Source of the DNA: DAIRET01 sp036795455
Lineage (GTDB): Bacteria; Bacteroidota; Ignavibacteria; Ignavibacteriales; Ignavibacteriaceae
DNA: 8,944 bases
Direction: 5' to 3'
NCBI GenBank assembly: GCA_036795455.1
Contig: DAIRET010000117.1
Location: 1 to 8,944, forward strand
Positions 5,841 to 8,944 of the stretch are shown here, piece after piece (the first letter of the stretch is position 1; each line of letters opens with the position of its first letter). The position numbers and the translations under genes are program-made. The notes below the pieces were generated by a model. That model was not told the DNA's origin, did not search any database, and worked only from the letters and a program-made list of their open reading frames with translations.

Positions 5841-7318
5841 TGATAGATATCTCTGTATGGTTTTTTATCAGCAGTGCATTATTTCTTGGTTGGTCGCTTG
5901 GGTCTAACAATGCTGTTGTACTCTTTGGTACAGCGGTTACTTCAAAAATGGTTAGATTCAAAACGGCTGCAATTATTGCCGGTGTTTTTGTAGTACTCGG
6001 ATCATTTATAAGTGGTGGCGGAACAACTAATACATTAACAAACCTTGGCGGTATTAATGCGATTGCAGGAAGCTTTACAGTTGCACTTTCAGTAGCTCTA
6101 TCTGTAACATGGATGACAAAAGCAAGTTTGCCTGTCTCTACTTCCCAGGCTGTTGTAGGTGCAATAATCGGTTGGAATATATTTACCGGTTCTCCGATTG
6201 ACTTTGCTACACTCTCAAAAATTGTATTGAGTTGGATTTTCAGTCCTGTTATTTCCGCAGTATTCGGTTTTTTGATTTTTAAAGTTATAAAAAGGACTCT
6301 GCTCAAATGGAAGATTCACATGCTCGAACTGGATTCATATACTCGAATTGGGTTGATAATAGTTGGAGCAATTGCTTCTTATTCATTTGGTGCTAACAAT
6401 ATTGCTAATGTAATGGGTATGTTTGTTTCTGCGACTCCGTTTAAAGATCTTATGATTTCAGAAATGTATACGGTAACCGGTGTACAGCAGTTGTTTTTGA
6501 TTGGAGGACTTGCAATAGCTGTAGGTATATTTACTTATGGTTTAAGGGTGATGAAAACTGTCGGGAATGATTTATATAAAATTTCGCCAATAACAGGACT
6601 GGCAGTAGTACTGGCTGCTTCTCTTGTTATTTGGTTATTTACTTCGCAATCATTAGAGGATTTTTTGTTAAATAATAATTTACCTTCTATTCCATTAGTT
6701 CCTTTAGCGGCTTCACAAGCATTTATTGGGGCTGTAATTGGTGTAGGTTTAGCAAAAGATCCGCTTTCTATAAATTTTAAGGTCTTTGGTAAAATTTCGA
6801 TGGCGTGGGTTGTAGCACCAATAGCGTCAGGAGTGTTGTCATTTATTTTGCTGTTTTTTGTCCAGAATGTCTTCGAGCAAAAAGTGATTGACCCAATCCC
6901 TTATCAAATTACAGCAACCGTTTTGCATAGATTAGATAAGGAAGAAATAGATACTAAAGGTTTAGCTGACTTGAAGGATATAAGGTTCACGAACAACAAA
7001 GTATTCAAGAATCAAATATTGGAAAAGCATCGTTATAAAAATGAGCATTTATTTAAAATATTCAATTATGCAAGGATAGATAGTTTCAAAATTGATTCGA
7101 CACTTGTGAATAATGAACTCAATACGGATGAATATTCGCCAGAGCAAATTGAAGGTTTAAAATTGCTGCACGGTACTGCTTACAGCCATAAAATTGATTT
7201 TGAGAATTCCGTTTTCAGTGGAAGAGAAGAGTGGAGTTATTCGGGAAATAAGTTATCGGATAAAATCATAGATGATAAAAAACAGTTTTTAGAAGAATTA
7301 TTCAGGGTGAGAAAATAG
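5840..7318 (+). CDS. PiT-family inorganic phosphate transporter with C-terminal extension
   Basis: A 492-residue PiT (PF01384) inner-membrane transporter. Residues 1-345 form the membrane core in two inverted repeats. The repeat motifs are GSNNAVV (21-27) with PVSTSQAVVGAIIG (98-111), and GANNIANV (184-191) with PLAASQAFIGAVIG (288-301). The usual motif is GxNDxxN, so both copies carry Asn in place of Asp, and the first also lacks the final Asn. The family imports phosphate with Na+ or H+; some members instead carry sulfate. The adjacent DUF47 gene and a phosphate-type porin favour phosphate. From about residue 346 a hydrophilic tail of roughly 147 residues follows the last membrane segment, with no similarity I recognise. 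The start is fixed by the one-base overlap with the DUF47 stop. Confidence 0.94.
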   Translation: MIDISVWFFISSALFLGWSLGSNNAVVLFGTAVTSKMVRFKTAAIIAGVFVVLGSFISGGGTTNTLTNLGGINAIAGSFTVALSVALSVTWMTKASLPVSTSQAVVGAIIGWNIFTGSPIDFATLSKIVLSWIFSPVISAVFGFLIFKVIKRTLLKWKIHMLELDSYTRIGLIIVGAIASYSFGANNIANVMGMFVSATPFKDLMISEMYTVTGVQQLFLIGGLAIAVGIFTYGLRVMKTVGNDLYKISPITGLAVVLAASLVIWLFTSQSLEDFLLNNNLPSIPLVPLAASQAFIGAVIGVGLAKDPLSINFKVFGKISMAWVVAPIASGVLSFILLFFVQNVFEQKVIDPIPYQITATVLHRLDKEEIDTKGLADLKDIRFTNNKVFKNQILEKHRYKNEHLFKIFNYARIDSFKIDSTLVNNELNTDEYSPEQIEGLKLLHGTAYSHKIDFENSVFSGREEWSYSGNKLSDKIIDDKKQFLEELFRVRK

Positions 7319-7364
7319 AGTACTTTCAACCAATAAAATATTATTTAATTAATAGGAGTTATAT

Positions 7365-8648
7365 ATGAAAAACAATACTATTTCCAGGTTTCTATTCGGA
7401 ATAATGGTATTCTTTATTTTTGCAGCTATCTGCGTTAATGCACAGGATTCCAAAATACCCGGAGGTGATCTAAGAAGTCCGCTTTCTTCAGAAATGAGAA
7501 ACGGAAAACTAGTTTTTGAATCAGAAGACGGTGATTTTCGCTGGTGGTTCGATTCAAGAATACAGGTAGATGGAGCCATCTACTTCGAAAATAAAAACGC
7601 AATGAGCAACGGCGCTCATTTCAGGCGATTAACTTTTGCTATTAAATCCGTTCTTTTTAAGAATTGGGAAGCTGAAGTCGATGTTGATTTTGCCGAACAG
7701 GTATCCACAAAATCTCAAGTTGAGTTGAGGGACATGTGGATAAAATATACATTTCCGACAGTTAATCTTTCATTGCAGGTTGGGCACTTCAAAGAACCTT
7801 TCGGTATGGAAAGATTGAATAGTTCAAGACTATTAACATTTCTTGAAAGATCCGCCACTTCAAGCGCTTTCCCGATGGGAAGAAGAATCGGAGCATCAGC
7901 CCGTTATTGGAATGAATATGGACAGGTTACTGCTGCAATTATGGGACATGAAGCAGGAACGCGTATTGATAAAGGGCAGCGAGATGAAGGTTTCTCTACT
8001 AATCTCCGTTTGAGTGCCGCTCCAATAAACAAATTCGGACATAACTGGCATATTGGTGTATCGGGTTCATACAAAGTACCTGATGCAATTGCTGATTTAA
8101 AACCGAATACAATCGAAATAAATGCCCGTACTGAATCTTATGTATTTAATCCCAAGTTCTTGCATACCGGGGACATTTCTGATGTTAATCATTATAACCG
8201 TTATGGTGCAGAATTCATGTACATCTATGGACCATTATATTTCCAAACCGAATATATGGGTACTACAATTAAAAGATGGTATGATAAACCAACAGTTAAT
8301 TTAAAAGGTGGATATGCTTTATTAGCATTTATGTTAACTGGTGAAAATAGATACTATTTTATAGATGAAGGCGAAGTTGGTCCAATTGAAGCACCGAAGC
8401 ATAGCTGGGGAGCCGTTGAGTTAGCTGCGCGTTACAGCATACTTGACCTTAATCATCCTGAAGCAGGAGTAAGAGGTGGTCGTTCTAATCAGTTGATGTT
8501 TGGATTGAACTATTATCCAAATACAAATATCAAGATTCAGGCAAATTATTCATTGGTTTATCTTGACGAGTTCGCAACACGTAAAGGTAATCTATTGGGC
8601 GACGACGATCATTCGTTTCTTCAATTCAGAGTTCAAGCATCATTATAA
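7365..8648 (+). CDS. OprP/OprO-type phosphate-selective porin
   Basis: A 427-residue outer-membrane beta-barrel of the phosphate-selective porin O/P family (PF07396). A signal peptide covers residues 1-26, with predicted cleavage VNA|QD. Diagnostic stretches: FRWWFDSRIQVDGAIYF (58-74), AHFRRLTFAIKS (84-95), VGHFKEPFGMERLNSSR (139-155) and FLERS (159-163), RIGASARYW (174-182), and the C-terminal GLNYYPNTNIKIQANYSLVY (positions 377-396 region) followed by a last strand ending in SL. In this family an arginine/lysine-lined trimeric channel favours anions such as phosphate or polyphosphate; here selectivity is inferred. A good ribosome site (AGGAG, 8 bases before the ATG) lies within a 46-base AT-rich gap after the PiT gene, so it may also have its own promoter. 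Confidence 0.93.
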   Translation: MKNNTISRFLFGIMVFFIFAAICVNAQDSKIPGGDLRSPLSSEMRNGKLVFESEDGDFRWWFDSRIQVDGAIYFENKNAMSNGAHFRRLTFAIKSVLFKNWEAEVDVDFAEQVSTKSQVELRDMWIKYTFPTVNLSLQVGHFKEPFGMERLNSSRLLTFLERSATSSAFPMGRRIGASARYWNEYGQVTAAIMGHEAGTRIDKGQRDEGFSTNLRLSAAPINKFGHNWHIGVSGSYKVPDAIADLKPNTIEINARTESYVFNPKFLHTGDISDVNHYNRYGAEFMYIYGPLYFQTEYMGTTIKRWYDKPTVNLKGGYALLAFMLTGENRYYFIDEGEVGPIEAPKHSWGAVELAARYSILDLNHPEAGVRGGRSNQLMFGLNYYPNTNIKIQANYSLVYLDEFATRKGNLLGDDDHSFLQFRVQASL

Positions 8649-8665
8649 AAATAAGGAATCACGAT

Positions 8666-8944
8666 ATGAAAAATCTATTAAAATTATTCTCACTCCTTTT
8701 CTTAGTAACAATTATGTTTGCTGCTTGTAGCAGGGATGAACCAAATCCGACAAGCCCGACTCCTCCTCCGCCTCCTCCAACAGTTCAGGAGCCGAAGATG
8801 AATGAAGTTTATTCAAGAGGCGATGCAGCTAACCCGGATTGGATTGAAATTTATAACCCGAATACTTCACAATTGGATATAAGCGGTTATAAAATTTATG
8901 ATAACGGAGGACAAGCCGGAACAAAACCGAAAAAAGAATTCCCT
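8666..8944 (+). CDS. Lipoprotein with lamin tail domain, N-terminal part only
   Basis: Only the first 93 residues are inside the window; the frame is still open at the right edge. A signal peptide MKNLLKLFSLLFLVTIMFAA ends at Cys21 (lipobox FAAC), so the product is a predicted lipoprotein. A proline-rich linker follows (P27-P38, six consecutive prolines at 33-38). From about residue 44 the sequence KMNEVYSRGD...DWIEIYNPNTSQLDISGYKIYD fits the start of a lamin tail domain (LTD). LTD modules occur in secreted or surface proteins, often beside nucleases or phosphatases or in adhesion roles; which applies cannot be told from the visible part. AAGGA lies about 10 bases before the ATG, and the gene begins 17 bases after the porin stop, so it is probably in the same transcript. 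Confidence 0.88.
   Translation, partial: MKNLLKLFSLLFLVTIMFAACSRDEPNPTSPTPPPPPPTVQEPKMNEVYSRGDAANPDWIEIYNPNTSQLDISGYKIYDNGGQAGTKPKKEFP

Noticed and set aside
5812..6306. 164-codon minus-strand open frame across the DUF47/PiT junction
   Set aside because: It is antisense to two clear families that are coupled by a one-base overlap, and it looks like a compositional shadow.
7319..7364. AT-rich gap before the porin with TTAATTAA, considered as a promoter or terminator
   Set aside because: There is no stem with GC content and no paired promoter elements; only the ribosome site AGGAG is supportable.

Overview
This is an AT-rich bacterial window from a Gram-negative organism. It contains an outer-membrane porin with a signal peptide, a lipoprotein with a lipobox, and a two-membrane transport layout. 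The protein styles (OprP/O-type porin ending in a GLNYYPN-type strand, lamin-tail lipoprotein, DUF47 plus PiT pair, few strong Shine-Dalgarno sites) suggest the Bacteroidota/Chlorobiota/Ignavibacteriota group, with Ignavibacteria-like as a guess. No rRNA or other taxonomic marker is present, so this is inference.

Left part, minus strand (1-2177): a two-gene sensory operon read right to left. A membrane-anchored PhnD-like periplasmic binding protein (1239-2177) is followed 13 bases later by a sensor histidine kinase (1-1225). The kinase is cut by the window edge before its ATP-binding G boxes. The pair resembles known binding-protein/kinase modules in which a PhnD-type protein presents an oxyanion to a kinase. 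No response regulator is visible; it may lie beyond the left edge.

Middle (2178-2444): a 267-base divergent intergenic region with unusual structure. It holds an 11-bp-period direct repeat built like a PHO box (2177-2198), a perfect 8-bp inverted repeat with a 5-base spacer (2275-2295) plus an extra half site, and a -24/-12 (sigma-54-like) candidate (2386-2402) placed about 34 bases before the first rightward gene.

Right part, plus strand (2445-8944): seven closely spaced genes, all consistent with phosphate and polyphosphate handling. They are a divergent CYTH-like protein, a canonical CYTH/triphosphate tunnel enzyme, a divergent SLC13/DASS anion transporter, a DUF47 (PhoU-like) accessory protein, a PiT-family transporter with a long C-terminal tail, an OprP/O phosphate-selective porin, and the start of a lamin-tail-domain lipoprotein that runs off the right edge. 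A coherent model is uptake of phosphate through the porin, then the inner-membrane PiT (gated by DUF47) and possibly the DASS protein, with the CYTH enzymes acting on tripolyphosphate or related compounds inside, all controlled by the divergent PhnD-like/kinase pair. No Pst ABC transporter, mobile element, RNA gene or CRISPR array is visible.
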